Of a stretch of 64,000 nt of DNA, positions 1-9,328 are shown one piece after another. Below the pieces are notes generated by a model. That model was not told where the DNA came from, did no database searches, and was given only the letters and a program-made list of their open reading frames with translations. The translations under genes were made by a program, and so were the position numbers. The stretch's first letter is position 1. Each line of letters begins with the position of its first letter. Source of the DNA: Bacteroidales bacterium (GTDB lineage Bacteria > Bacteroidota > Bacteroidia > Bacteroidales > P3); assembly GCA_017550405.1 (NCBI GenBank), contig JAFZPH010000049.1:99697-163696 (forward strand), given 5' to 3'.

Positions 1-78
1 TAGCCCTGCCCTATATCCTTGTTCTGCCTACCCACCCTGCGCCGTGAAGCGGCAACGATTCCCCCTCGCTACGGAGAA

Positions 79-187
79 GGGCCGTTCAATCCTGCATCGT
101 TAAAGTATCGTTATAGCATCGTTACTCGATATGATAACGGAAAACAAGCCGAGAAGCAGGCAACATCGAGCCGAGATTGAACGACCC
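79..187. repeat. 109-bp element with inverted ends, copy A
   Basis: The ends GGGCCGTTCAAT and ATTGAACGACCC are inverted copies with one mismatch. An inner pair CCTGC/GCAGG and a further CGTTA/TAACG pair lie inside. A second copy of the same length sits at 62408-62516 and differs at about seven positions by eye. The element lies just past the 3' end of rlmN. It has no reading frame of note, so it looks like a small non-autonomous repeat (MITE- or REP-like) or a structured 3' element. I see nothing else in bases 1-299. Confidence 0.75.
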
Positions 188-299
188 AAGTGGGTTTAGC
201 TTGTCAAACGCCATGTGCAGTCAAACTTACTGTGCTGGGATACTTGTGGTGGGCTCTATATAATTCTGACATTTAGGTTATGCCCCCTGATTTTTTGCC

Positions 300-1346
300 T
301 TACTGGTTCTTACCCGCCAGTAGGCCGCAGGCGGCCATGATGTCCTCGCCACGCGAGGCCCGGATGGTGCAGATGATGCCATGGTCGTTGAGGTAGTCGC
401 GGAAACGCTCCATATCCTTCGGCAGGGAGGTCTTGAAAGGTGTGTCGGGCGAGGAGTGGAAGCGGATAAGGTTGACCCGGCAATACAGCCCCTTGAGCAA
501 ACGCACCAACTCGGCAGCATGACGGATGTCGTCGTTAAGCCCTTTGAACATGATATACTCGAAAGAGATTCGACGCTGGCCGCTCCAGTCGTACTTGCGG
601 AGCAACGCCACCACATCGGCAATGGGATAAGCCCGTTGCATGGGCATAATTTCCTGTCGCTCGCTGCCAAATGGGTTGTGCAGGCTCACGGCCACATGGC
701 ACTGGCTCTCGTCGAGGAAGCGTCTCAAACCGGGGATAATGCCCACCGTGGAGACGGTGATGCGATGGGGGCTCCACCCCAGTCCCCACGGGGCAGTGAG
801 AGCCTCGGTACTGCGCAGTATGTTGTCGAGGTTGTCCATAGGCTCGCCCATACCCATAAAGACGATATTGGTGAGACAGTCGAATTCGGGGATGGAGAAT
901 ATCTGGTTAAGAATGTCGGCAGCCGACAGGTTGCCATGGAACCCCTGCTGCCCGGTAACACAGAACCGACACCCCATCTTGCATCCCGCCTGGCAGGAGA
1001 CACAGAGCGTGCCCCGGTCGCCGTCGGGGATGAAGACGCTCTCGATATACTGGGAAGGGTCGTCGGACTTTTGGAAGAGATACTTCTTGGTGCCGTCGCG
1101 CGACACTTGGCATTCCACCGGGACATGACGGCCGATAACAGCTATCTCCTTCAGCCGGGAGCGGTTTTTAAGCGAGAGGTTGGTCATGGCGTCGATGCTG
1201 TCGACATGCTTGGCATAAAGCCAGTCGCATATCTGTTTGGCGGCAAAACGCGGCATGCCCTCGGCTGCACAAAGCTGCTGCAACTGGTCGAGAGACATTC
1301 CAAGCAGATGCTGCCCGTCGGGCATGGCAGAGGTATCTTGAGTCAT
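300..1346 (-). CDS. rlmN: Dual-specificity 23S rRNA/tRNA adenine-C2 methyltransferase RlmN
   Basis: Radical-SAM enzyme that methylates C2 of A2503 in 23S rRNA and, in studied homologues, A37 of some tRNAs. The 348-residue length is normal. The radical-SAM CxxxCxxC cluster is seen as CKMGCRFC (about residues 120-127), preceded by the family's LCVSCQ stretch. The GMGEPMDN motif follows. The second catalytic cysteine is near the C-terminus in DIMAACGLLAGK. These match the two-cysteine mechanism known for the family. The ATG at 1346 gives the usual N-terminus. It is the last gene of the minus-strand run, 13 bp after PBP1A. Confidence 0.95.
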   Translation of the reverse strand: MTQDTSAMPDGQHLLGMSLDQLQQLCAAEGMPRFAAKQICDWLYAKHVDSIDAMTNLSLKNRSRLKEIAVIGRHVPVECQVSRDGTKKYLFQKSDDPSQYIESVFIPDGDRGTLCVSCQAGCKMGCRFCVTGQQGFHGNLSAADILNQIFSIPEFDCLTNIVFMGMGEPMDNLDNILRSTEALTAPWGLGWSPHRITVSTVGIIPGLRRFLDESQCHVAVSLHNPFGSERQEIMPMQRAYPIADVVALLRKYDWSGQRRISFEYIMFKGLNDDIRHAAELVRLLKGLYCRVNLIRFHSSPDTPFKTSLPKDMERFRDYLNDHGIICTIRASRGEDIMAACGLLAGKNQ

Positions 1347-1359
1347 ACTGTAGGAGCGT

Positions 1360-3615
1360 TTAGAAATCGTATTCGGGGGCTTCGTTCAATATCTCCTGCT
1401 GGAACTGCGAACAGTCGAGCTCCACATCCAGCGGTACATTGGGACGGTCGAAATCACCCCGCGGGAACTTGAGCGATTTGTCGGTGTAGATGTTCCGCAT
1501 ATAATAGCCGAAGATGGGAAGTGCCTGCGCGGCACCCTGACCGTAGGTCATGTTGCGGAAATGGATGCTGCGCACCTCGCCTCCGGTCCAGATGGCGGTG
1601 GCCAGTTTGGGGGTGATGCCCACAAACCAGCAGTCGGAGTTGTTCTGCGTGGTGCCTGTCTTGCCCGCAATGGCGTTGCTGAAATCGTTGAGGTGATACT
1701 TGTAGTTGAGGCGGACACCCGTACCGCTCTGCACCACGCCTTTCATCAGTTCAATCATCATGTAGGCGGTGCGTTCGCTGATAGCCTCATGCCTTTCGGG
1801 GGTGAAACGGTCGAGCACAGTACCCTTCTTGTCCTCGATGCGCGTGATGAAGATGGGTTCCACATATTCGCCCTTGTTGGCAAAGGTGGCCATGGCCCCT
1901 GCCATCTCGTATACGGTGATTTCGGGCGTACCCACACAGATGGCAGGAACTGCATCAATCTCGCTGTTCACGCCCATCTTGCGGGCGATGGCTATCACCT
2001 GTTCGGGAGACCCTTGTTTCATCAGATATGCCGACACCCAGTTGATGGAGTGCGCCAAGGCCCATTTGAGGGTGACCATCTGATTCTCGCGTTCGTGCGA
2101 CGAGTTCTTGGGGCACCAGTCCGGCTGTCCCCACACCTCGAAGCAGACCTCCGAGTTGGGCACCTGGGTACAGGGGTACATCCCCAAATCCTGCAGTGCC
2201 ATGGTGTAGACAAACGGTTTGAAGGTTGAACCCACCTGGCGGTGGCTCATCACATTGTCGTATTTAAAATAGCGGTAGTTGATGCCGCCCACATAGGCCT
2301 TCACATGACCCGTGCCCGGTTCAACCGACATCAGTCCCACATTAAGGAATTTCTTGTAGTAGAGCAGCGAGTCCCACGGCGACATGACAGTGTCGACATT
2401 CCCCTTCCACGAGAAGAGACGCATCTTCACCTTCTCCCTGAAAATCTTACGGCACTCCTTCTCGCTCTTGCCCTGCACCTTGTGCAGCTGATAGTAGCGG
2501 TCGGAGCCTTTCATGGCCTGAACCAGGATTTTCTCCTGCTGTTCGGGCGAGATGTCGCAGAAGGGGTTTCCGCCACGTGCTTTCAGCTCGCGGTTGAACT
2601 GGGGCTGGACCTCCTTGCTCATGTGTTCGCGCACAGCGGCCTCGGCATAGCGCTGCATGCGGGAATCGATAGTGGTGTAGATACGGAGGCCGTCCTTATG
2701 TACATCATAGTGTTCCCCATCGTTGTTACGATGGTGTTTACACCAATCTTTCATATAGTTGCGGATATACTCACGCAGATAGGTGGCCAAGCCGTCGTTA
2801 TGACTTTGGGGAGAGTAATGCGACACATCGATCTTCTCCTCCTTGAACTTCTCGTATTCCTCCTCGGTGAGATAGTTGTAACGCTTCATCTGCGAGAGGA
2901 CAGTGTTCCGACGCCCTAAGGCGGCCTCGGGGTGCAGCACCGGGCTGTAAGCCGTGGGTGCCTTCAGCAGTCCCACCAGCATGGCGGCCTCGTTCACCGA
3001 AAGGTCGGCGGGAGTCTTGTCGAAGAAGGTCTTGGCAGCGGTCTTGATGCCGAACGAGTTGCTGCCGAAGTCCACGGTATTGAAATACATGGCAATAATC
3101 TCCTGCTTGGAGTAGTTATGCTCCAGTTTCACAGCCACCACCCACTCTTTGAACTTCGAAAACACCGTGCCCACGGCTCCCTTGTGCTCGCGGGGGAACA
3201 GATTCTTGGCCAGCTGCTGGGTGATGGTGCTGCCGCCACCGCTGCTGCTGTGGCGACCCAGAAGGGTCTTGAAGAACACACGGAACAGGCTTCGCGGGTC
3301 GATGCCCGAATGCTTGTAGAAACGGACATCTTCGGTGGCAATCAAAGCATTTACCAGATTGGGCGACAACTCGTCGTACGTCACGTTCGAACGGTTCTCG
3401 ATACCGATAAAGCCAAGTATCTCGCCATCGGCCGAAAGCACCTCTGTGGCCTGGTTGCTCTGCGGGTTCTCCAACTCCTCGAAGGAGGGCATGAAACCCA
3501 GCCACCCCAACGACAGCAGTGTGAAGAACAAGAAGATGAATATCCACACCCCGGCGAAAATCTTCCACGCGGTGCGGATGGTGTTGCTATTGACTTTCAT
3601 TCGTTTCTTTGCCAT
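1360..3615 (-). CDS. Bifunctional penicillin-binding protein 1A (class A PBP)
   Basis: Peptidoglycan glycan-chain polymerase and crosslinker anchored in the inner membrane, 751 residues. One membrane helix lies near residues 15-40. The GT51 glycosyltransferase domain follows, with TEDVRFYKHSGID and GGGSTITQQLAKNLF. The transpeptidase domain carries STFK (SxxK), the SIN triad (SxN) and KTGTT (KTG), so all three active-site motifs are intact. Its place beside gldH and the PSP1 gene is common in Bacteroidota. Gene symbols differ between genomes (mrcA or ponA), so none is assigned. Confidence 0.93.
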   Translation of the reverse strand: MAKKRMKVNSNTIRTAWKIFAGVWIFIFLFFTLLSLGWLGFMPSFEELENPQSNQATEVLSADGEILGFIGIENRSNVTYDELSPNLVNALIATEDVRFYKHSGIDPRSLFRVFFKTLLGRHSSSGGGSTITQQLAKNLFPREHKGAVGTVFSKFKEWVVAVKLEHNYSKQEIIAMYFNTVDFGSNSFGIKTAAKTFFDKTPADLSVNEAAMLVGLLKAPTAYSPVLHPEAALGRRNTVLSQMKRYNYLTEEEYEKFKEEKIDVSHYSPQSHNDGLATYLREYIRNYMKDWCKHHRNNDGEHYDVHKDGLRIYTTIDSRMQRYAEAAVREHMSKEVQPQFNRELKARGGNPFCDISPEQQEKILVQAMKGSDRYYQLHKVQGKSEKECRKIFREKVKMRLFSWKGNVDTVMSPWDSLLYYKKFLNVGLMSVEPGTGHVKAYVGGINYRYFKYDNVMSHRQVGSTFKPFVYTMALQDLGMYPCTQVPNSEVCFEVWGQPDWCPKNSSHERENQMVTLKWALAHSINWVSAYLMKQGSPEQVIAIARKMGVNSEIDAVPAICVGTPEITVYEMAGAMATFANKGEYVEPIFITRIEDKKGTVLDRFTPERHEAISERTAYMMIELMKGVVQSGTGVRLNYKYHLNDFSNAIAGKTGTTQNNSDCWFVGITPKLATAIWTGGEVRSIHFRNMTYGQGAAQALPIFGYYMRNIYTDKSLKFPRGDFDRPNVPLDVELDCSQFQQEILNEAPEYDF

Positions 3616-3683
3616 GATAACTATTCTCTTTGTTGTGTTATAGTGTGACCTTGGTGACGATGGTAGAAGTCCGGATTACAGGG

Positions 3684-3713
3684 AGACTCACTCATCACGC
3701 ATTCACACATTCA
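3684..3713. repeat. Short word repeats (CACGCATT/CACACATT) abutting the gldH stop
   Basis: The words CATCACGCATTCACACATTC occupy the short gap between PBP1A and gldH and run into the gldH stop codon (minus-strand TGA, 3711-3713). The same words recur at 14907-14970, 47068-47235, 48112-48131 and, inside a gene, 61826-61869. Confidence 0.6.
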
Positions 3714-4205
3714 TTTTTCCATGCCGGGACCGAATTTCTCTATTCTCAGGCCGACGCTCTTCAACCCCGCCACGCAGGTGTCGCGCATGCCGTGGGCCAC
3801 CTCGAAGTGGTAGTTGCCCGTGCGGGGGAAGATGACGTGCCTGCGGAAGACAAAGCGGCTGTCCACATAGCGGCCCGTGCGGCGACCGTACCAGTGTCCC
3901 TCCACATCGGCCAGAGGACACTCAAGCGTATCGTAGGCCACACTCCCGTCGGGGAACGTCGTATTGATAAAGAAGAACACGTTTGCCTTGGGGAAATGGA
4001 CGCTGTTGCGCACATCCACATAGAAATCGAACAACTGCAAGGTATCCTCCACCTCCACATCAAACTCCAGACGGTCGTTCATATCCCAGCCCGTCTCGTC
4101 GACATCCTGCTGTACGGTGTAATACACGTTCTTGTCGCAGGCAGCGGTCAACACCGCTGCCGCACCCAGGAAGAGCGGTATCGCAATATGCATCAGTTTT
4201 CTCAT
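3711..4205 (-). CDS. gldH: Gliding-motility lipoprotein GldH
   Basis: Predicted lipoprotein of 164 residues. The signal peptide ends in a lipobox (LTAACDKN, Cys about 23). Sequence and length fit the GldH family: DKNVYYTVQQDVDETGW near the start, a beta-rich middle with FFFINTTFPDG, and a C-terminal MRDTCVAGLKSVGLRIEK. In flavobacteria GldH is needed for gliding. In non-gliding Bacteroidales its role is unclear and it is kept in this housekeeping cluster. It lies between PBP1A and the PSP1 gene. The stop codon is formed at the edge of a short repeat array. Confidence 0.9.
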   Translation of the reverse strand: MRKLMHIAIPLFLGAAAVLTAACDKNVYYTVQQDVDETGWDMNDRLEFDVEVEDTLQLFDFYVDVRNSVHFPKANVFFFINTTFPDGSVAYDTLECPLADVEGHWYGRRTGRYVDSRFVFRRHVIFPRTGNYHFEVAHGMRDTCVAGLKSVGLRIEKFGPGMEK

Positions 4206-4301
4206 ATCAATGTTGTATTCGTTCTGTTCATCATACTAAAGTGTCCATATACCGTTTGGTTTGTGACCAGGTGTAGGCAACACCCTCGCACATCCGCAAC
4301 G

Positions 4302-6062
4302 CTACTCTTTTCCGTCGTGGCGGTCTCTGCCCGAGCTGCGGCGGCCGTTGTGGCGACCTGCTCCAGGATTATTACGAGGACGCTGGTACTCGTCGCGGCG
4401 CGGCGAACCCGCATTCGAGCTGTACCGCCGTTCACCCTGTTCCGGGACAGTCCCCTTGGTGGGGTTGGGACGCCGTTCCTGACGCTCGCCGCGGTCGGCA
4501 CGGTCGCCTCTGTCGAGACGTTCGCCACGTTCCGCTCGGTCGTTCTGACGGCCACGCCCATGCTGGCGGTCGGCGTTGCGGCCACGCCCACCGGCACCCT
4601 GCTGCTCCTTCGGCGACGACTGCGTATCCGTGTCGCCCAAATCGTCGGCCATGCGGCGCAACTCACGCTCGAACTCGGCATTGTCCGTCTCCTGGGCCAG
4701 AGCCGCTGTCGACATCAGTTCCACCTGATAATCCTCCAGCTTCTCGGCATACTCCTGATTGTGGTTCATCTCTATCAGCTTCTTGACGCTCTCGGCGGGG
4801 ATGGCGTACAGGTCGCTCTCGCCCTCGTAGGCATACCACATAATGCCACGGAACACATCGGTCTTCTTATACAGTGCCAACCCCTTCTTGAAGCGGATAG
4901 GCACATTGGCCGGCGGGAACTTCTTCAGCGCGTCGGCATATACCTCGCACTCGAAGTTCAGACAGCATTTCAACTTGCCACACTGGCCTGCCAGCTTCTG
5001 TGGGTTGGGCAGAATCTGCTGTGTCTTGGCTGCACTGGTGGTCACCGACTTGAAATTGGTGAGCCACGTGCTGCAGCACAATTCGCGGCCGCAGGTACCC
5101 AGGCCGCCCACCTTGCCGGCCTCCTGGCGCACACCGATCTGCTTCATCTCGATGCGGACATGGAACTCTTCGGCCAGCACCTTAATCAATGTGCGGAAAT
5201 CCACGCGGTCGTCGGCTGTATAGTAAAAGATAGCCTTGGCGTTGTCGCCCTGGTACTCCACATCGTTCACCTTCATCTCCAGATTCAAGTCCTGCGCAAT
5301 GCGGCGGGTCTTGAGCAGAGCCTCGTGCTCATTCTTCAGGCTCGTTACCCAGCGTTCCAAATCGGTGCTTTTGGCACGGCGGAACAGCTTGCGGATATTC
5401 TCGTCGGCTGGGTCCACGTGGCGTTTCTTCATCTGGATACGGCACACCTCGCCCGTCAGGCTCACAATGCCTATGTCGTGACCCGGAGTCCCCTCCACAG
5501 CCACCACGTCGCCCTCAGTCACATCCAGGCCGTCGGGCAGACGGAAAAAGTCCTTGCGGTTATTCTTGAAACGCACCTCCACGCAGTCGAAAGGTCTGAG
5601 GCCGGGTTGACGGATGCCGCGCATCCAGTTGCACGACGTCACCTTGCTGCAGCTGCGTGTCTCGGTCTCGCTCACCGGCACATACGACTCGGGGCATCGT
5701 TTGCACCCGCGCGAAAGGAACACACTCTCGTCATACTTCACCCACGGCAGGGTCGGGTCGGGTTCAAGATAAGGGTCTATCGAATTCTCGGGAGCCAAGT
5801 GTTCACCGAAGATGTCCACCTCGTCATCCGGCGAACCGCCGGTAGTGTTCACCCGTCCCGATGCGGAGTGTCCTTTTTCGCTTGCAGCACTGCGGCGGCG
5901 GTCCCTGATAAACGCCTCCACCTCCTCGGCGGTAGCGGCATCGTCGTCCACCTTCTTCACATCGGGTGATTCGCCTTTAATTATCTCCGGCGATACGTTC
6001 TCGTTGGCACTGCCTTTTATTATTTCCGGCGATACGCCGGCGGTATGTTTATTTTCTTCCAT
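4302..6062 (-). CDS. PSP1 domain protein (RicT/YaaT-like) with Arg-Gly-rich tail
   Basis: Cytosolic protein of 586 residues. The PSP1 domain spans roughly residues 130-400 and includes VEGTPGHDIGIVSLTGEV and the cysteine-rich GTCGRELCCSTW and QCGKLKCCLNFE. In Bacillus the homologue RicT binds Fe-S clusters and acts with RNase Y; the function in Bacteroidota is not settled. The first 50 residues are low complexity and hold two SPEIIK peptides encoded by a DNA repeat also present at 8124-8195. The last 100 residues are rich in RG, DR and ER, like an RNA-binding tail. It lies between the delta-prime gene and gldH. Confidence 0.85.
   Translation of the reverse strand: MEENKHTAGVSPEIIKGSANENVSPEIIKGESPDVKKVDDDAATAEEVEAFIRDRRRSAASEKGHSASGRVNTTGGSPDDEVDIFGEHLAPENSIDPYLEPDPTLPWVKYDESVFLSRGCKRCPESYVPVSETETRSCSKVTSCNWMRGIRQPGLRPFDCVEVRFKNNRKDFFRLPDGLDVTEGDVVAVEGTPGHDIGIVSLTGEVCRIQMKKRHVDPADENIRKLFRRAKSTDLERWVTSLKNEHEALLKTRRIAQDLNLEMKVNDVEYQGDNAKAIFYYTADDRVDFRTLIKVLAEEFHVRIEMKQIGVRQEAGKVGGLGTCGRELCCSTWLTNFKSVTTSAAKTQQILPNPQKLAGQCGKLKCCLNFECEVYADALKKFPPANVPIRFKKGLALYKKTDVFRGIMWYAYEGESDLYAIPAESVKKLIEMNHNQEYAEKLEDYQVELMSTAALAQETDNAEFERELRRMADDLGDTDTQSSPKEQQGAGGRGRNADRQHGRGRQNDRAERGERLDRGDRADRGERQERRPNPTKGTVPEQGERRYSSNAGSPRRDEYQRPRNNPGAGRHNGRRSSGRDRHDGKE
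5962..6047 (-). repeat. In-frame dispersed word repeat encoding SPEIIK, two copies
   Basis: On the minus strand the words CGTATCGCCGGAGATAATTA (5962-6000) and a close variant (6010-6047) encode VSPEIIKG twice in the N-terminal linker of the PSP1 protein. The same word, exact over at least 20 bases, lies on the plus strand within 8156-8195 in an unrelated lipoprotein gene. Confidence 0.7.
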
Positions 6063-6109
6063 ATTGTTTATATTCAGTCAAAAAAATCAATTCATACATA
6101 GTTAGTTTG

Positions 6110-7165
6110 TCACCTGCCGGTGTTCCCGGCAGCCCTGCGCAGGTAGCGGCTCATCTTAAACGACAGCTGCATAAATGTAATCTTGGCGTATGCGTTGCGG
6201 GTGATTGCATACTGAGCCTCGTTCAGCGCCTCGCACATCGCCTCGATATTGTGGGGAGTGATCATGGCGGGGAACGACTGGTCGAACTTCGGGTCGCCAA
6301 ACTCCAGCTCTCGGGTCAGCCTGATACCAGCGGCTGTCTGCAGGAAACAGGCGCGCAGAGCCTCCTGGGCATACTGCAGGAACTGCTTCTGGGTTTCACG
6401 TCCCGCGGCGGCGGTCTTGTCCACCCAAGCCGACAGCGGCTGCATATTCAGCTTAAAGAGCAGGCGCATCCACGACACGAACATATTGGCAAACTCCTCC
6501 CTACGGGCGGCGGACATCCCCACGCCCAAGTCGGGCACCACCACCTGCTGCACCCTCGACAGAATTGTGGGCAGTATCCTGTCGCGGCTCTCGGCCACCA
6601 GCAGCAGCAGTGTCTTCCCCTCTGGCTCCTCCAAAGTTTTCAGCAGCGTGTTGGCGGCGGACAGGTTCATCCGTTCGGCCATCCATACTACCACTACCTT
6701 GTAGCCACCCTCATACGGCTTCAGTCCCATCGTCCTGATGATATTGTCCGCATCCCGCTCGCGAATCTGCCCCTGCTTGTTCTCCACACCCAGAAACTCG
6801 TACCATTCATCCTCGGTGCCGCACTGGCCATGCTCGTTCAAAAACGTGCGGAACTCCTCTTGGAAATCGTCTGAGCAGGGCTTGCTGGTCACTGTGGCCG
6901 TCGTCGCGGTGGGGAACACCAGATGGAGATCGGGATGCTCCAGGGCGGCATACTTGCGGCAGCTGGGGCACACCCCGCAGCTGTCGTGCGAACCGTCCAC
7001 CCTTTGCTGGCAGCAAAGATACTGGGCATACGCCAACGCCAACGCCAAGCTCCCGCTGGACGTAGGCCCCAGGAACAATTGGGCATGGCTGATGCGCCCC
7101 GAGTTGATTATTTCCGTCAGCTTGTTCGCTAAAACCTGCTGACCCTCAATATCTTTAAACTGCAT
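6110..7165 (-). CDS. holB: DNA polymerase III delta-prime-like clamp-loader subunit
   Basis: Clamp-loader subunit that helps place the sliding clamp on DNA, 351 residues. The AAA+ fold begins with GQQVLANKLTEIINSGRISHA. The P-loop position reads GPTSSGSLALA without the usual GKT, as expected for the non-ATP-binding delta-prime. The zinc-binding cysteines are visible (CC..SCGVCPSC, residues 50-69). The LLKTLEEPEGKTLLLLVAE segment is typical. It starts at ATG 7165 behind a TATTTTTG -7 box, and so heads the minus-strand operon that ends with rlmN. Confidence 0.88.
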   Translation of the reverse strand: MQFKDIEGQQVLANKLTEIINSGRISHAQLFLGPTSSGSLALALAYAQYLCCQQRVDGSHDSCGVCPSCRKYAALEHPDLHLVFPTATTATVTSKPCSDDFQEEFRTFLNEHGQCGTEDEWYEFLGVENKQGQIRERDADNIIRTMGLKPYEGGYKVVVVWMAERMNLSAANTLLKTLEEPEGKTLLLLVAESRDRILPTILSRVQQVVVPDLGVGMSAARREEFANMFVSWMRLLFKLNMQPLSAWVDKTAAAGRETQKQFLQYAQEALRACFLQTAAGIRLTRELEFGDPKFDQSFPAMITPHNIEAMCEALNEAQYAITRNAYAKITFMQLSFKMSRYLRRAAGNTGR

Positions 7166-7185
7166 AATACCGTCAAATTAATCTA

Positions 7186-7193
7186 CAAAAATA
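7186..7193 (-). promoter_or_regulatory. Bacteroidales -7 box (TATTTTTG) for the delta-prime operon
   Basis: Minus-strand TATTTTTG fits TAnnTTTG and lies 20 bp upstream of the ATG at 7165. No clear -33 TTTG is seen. It shares the gap with the divergent promoter at 7307-7314. Confidence 0.5.
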
Positions 7194-7306
7194 ATAAATA
7201 AATCCGACATCTCGACTTTTTCGTCAAAAAAAGTGAAGAGGTGAAGAAAGAATGCCAACTGGAACCCTTCTTCACATCCATTTTTTAATAATACAGGATT
7301 TTTGTG

Positions 7307-7314
7307 TAAATTTG
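7307..7314 (+). promoter_or_regulatory. Bacteroidales -7 box (TAAATTTG) for the 7358 gene
   Basis: TAAATTTG fits TAnnTTTG and lies 43 bp upstream of the ATG at 7358. This supports that ATG over upstream TTG codons. Confidence 0.5.
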
Positions 7315-7357
7315 TAGTTTGGTAGGGGGTGTGCCTCTCCAGTCAAATACATTGGTA

Positions 7358-9304
7358 ATGAATAGAATATTGTATCTTTCCATACTTGTGGCGGGACTAT
7401 GTTTCGCCGTTCAGTCGTGTGCCAAGCAGGGCTACCCGTCGGGCGGACCCAAGGACGAGACGCCTCCTGTGGTGCTGGGGACAAACCCCACGAACGGGTC
7501 GCTGAACTTCACTGCCGGGGAGTTTGTCATCCTCTTCGACGAATACGTCATCATGAAGGACCAGGGTGGCGTGCTTATCTCGCCCACCATGGCCAAGAAA
7601 CCCGAGTTCAAAACCAAGGGGCATGGTCTGGTTGTGAAACTCAAGGACACCCTGCAGCCTGCCACCACCTATCTCTTCCAGTTCAAGAATGCCATCGCCG
7701 ACTTCAACGAGGGCAATTTCCTGCCCAGTTTCGAATATGTCTTCTCCACCGGCAACATTATCGACAGCATGACTATCCGCGGTCGGGTGGAGGATGCCTT
7801 CACCCGCAAGCCCGTTGACGAGAAGGTCTCGGTACTGGCGTATGCCCGGAGCCAAATGGCCGACACCCTGGGCGACAGCATCGTTGCCAAGGTGCAACCG
7901 ATGTATATGACCCGGCTGGACAAGGAGGGGCGTTTCGAGCTGAACCACCTGCGCGCGGGGGAATACCTGCTGCTGGCCATTGAGGACGGTGACAAGAACC
8001 TGCGCCTGTCGGACGGCGAGGCAGTGGCTTTTCTCGACACCCTGGTGTCGGCATGGAAGATGCCCCGACGTATAGCAAAGGACACCAGCGTATCGCCCGA
8101 TACCAGCGTATCGCCCGACACCAACGTATCACCAGAGATGATTAAGGACAGTGCCGCCGGCATATCGCCGGAGATAATTAAAGACAGCGCTGCCGCCGAC
8201 TCTTCGTTGACGGACTCGCTGCAAGGCAAGTTGCTGACAATGCGTCTGTCGTTGCAGAAGAAGGAGGTGCAACGTATTGCCAAGAGCAACTATATCGCAG
8301 AGGGACGCGTGGAGATTGTCACCACCCTGCCCCTGTCGCCCCACTACTCGCTGCGCCGCCTGTCGGACAGCGAACCGACAGACGGTGTGCCGACGCTGTG
8401 GCACCATCGCGGCCAGAAGGGCGACACCCTGAGCGTTTGGCTGGCCGACAAAGCATGCGACACCATTAGTCTCCTGCTTCGTGACACCACCGGCCTCAAC
8501 GACACCCTACTGCTGAAACGCAAGAACGCTCCTGCCAACAAACCGTTGCCCAAGGGCATGGGATTGAAGGTGCCGAAGGCCAATGTGCTGATGAACGCCG
8601 TGGCCTCCAAGCACCCTTACTTCGACACACTCTGGCTGCACTTCAGCAATCCTGCCGCCGGTGTGTGCACTTCGTGGCGGCAGGCCGACACCATGGCCAC
8701 CAACCCCCTCGACTCCGCCGTGACGGTGACAACCTTGAGCGACAGCTCCCAGTCGCACTGCGGCATACGCCTGCTGAAGAACCCGGCCATGGCTCCGGCC
8801 GTGGGGCTGAGGGCTTACATCGACTTTGCCGGCAAACCGGGGGAGAAATACCTGTTCAAAGTCCCCGCAGGTCTGTTCCACGACATCTGGAACAACGAGA
8901 ACGACTCGCTGACCATCTCCACAGAATACACCAAGCCTGAGAATTACGGCAACATTGCCATCACCCTGCTCAGTCCGTCCCCATCCCCGGTCTCGGGACA
9001 GGACTGCACCAGCCATGCTGACAGCCAGCGATTCCCCCGACTGGTGGTGCAGCTCACCAACGAGAAGGGCGACATGGTGCTTCAACAAACCACCGACAAA
9101 CCGGGCAAGCTGACTTTCCAGCACTTGAAAGGGGGCAAATACGGCCTCCGCGCCATTGTCGACACTGACGGCAACGGTGAATGGACTCCCGGCGACTACT
9201 GGCTACAGCGCCAGCCCGAAAAGGTACTCCTCTTCGAAAAGACCCTCGAACTGCGCGAGAACTGGGACATGGAGGAGAAGTGGACCATCGACGAAAACCT
9301 GTAA
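7358..9304 (+). CDS. Lipoprotein with SbsA-type Ig-like (Big_5) domain
   Basis: Predicted surface or periplasmic lipoprotein of 648 residues. The signal peptide ends in a lipobox (AVQSCAKQG). It is followed by the hallmark YPSGGPKDETPPVV and an SbsA-type Ig-like domain (to about residue 120: ILFDEYV, TTYLFQFKNAIADFNEGN). A carboxypeptidase-regulatory-like fold follows (GRFELNHLRAGEYLLLAIED). Residues about 245-280 are a repetitive linker (SPDTSVSPDTNVSPE, ISPEIIKDSAA) encoded by dispersed DNA words. The C-terminus has another FQHLKGGKYGLRAIVDTDG module. It is common in Bacteroidota with unknown function. It heads a tight plus-strand run with the flippase 24 bp downstream. Confidence 0.85.
   Translation: MNRILYLSILVAGLCFAVQSCAKQGYPSGGPKDETPPVVLGTNPTNGSLNFTAGEFVILFDEYVIMKDQGGVLISPTMAKKPEFKTKGHGLVVKLKDTLQPATTYLFQFKNAIADFNEGNFLPSFEYVFSTGNIIDSMTIRGRVEDAFTRKPVDEKVSVLAYARSQMADTLGDSIVAKVQPMYMTRLDKEGRFELNHLRAGEYLLLAIEDGDKNLRLSDGEAVAFLDTLVSAWKMPRRIAKDTSVSPDTSVSPDTNVSPEMIKDSAAGISPEIIKDSAAADSSLTDSLQGKLLTMRLSLQKKEVQRIAKSNYIAEGRVEIVTTLPLSPHYSLRRLSDSEPTDGVPTLWHHRGQKGDTLSVWLADKACDTISLLLRDTTGLNDTLLLKRKNAPANKPLPKGMGLKVPKANVLMNAVASKHPYFDTLWLHFSNPAAGVCTSWRQADTMATNPLDSAVTVTTLSDSSQSHCGIRLLKNPAMAPAVGLRAYIDFAGKPGEKYLFKVPAGLFHDIWNNENDSLTISTEYTKPENYGNIAITLLSPSPSPVSGQDCTSHADSQRFPRLVVQLTNEKGDMVLQQTTDKPGKLTFQHLKGGKYGLRAIVDTDGNGEWTPGDYWLQRQPEKVLLFEKTLELRENWDMEEKWTIDENL
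8088..8195 (+). repeat. In-frame word repeats encoding SPDT and SPEIIK
   Basis: Tandem words of the form CAGCGTATCGCCCGAYACC (8088-8123) give SPDT units. Two longer copies (8124-8155 and 8156-8195) encode SPEMIKDS and SPEIIKDS. The last copy shares TATCGCCGGAGATAATTAAA exactly with the PSP1 gene (minus strand, 5962-6000). Confidence 0.7.
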
Positions 9305-9328
9305 CACGTTACAAGCCTATCGACCAAG

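Noticed and set aside
3630..5969. 779-codon open frame on the plus strand opposite PBP1A/gldH/PSP1
   Set aside because: It is the antisense of three well-supported genes; it has no family features and is Val/Leu/His-rich as expected for the antisense of GC-rich coding DNA.
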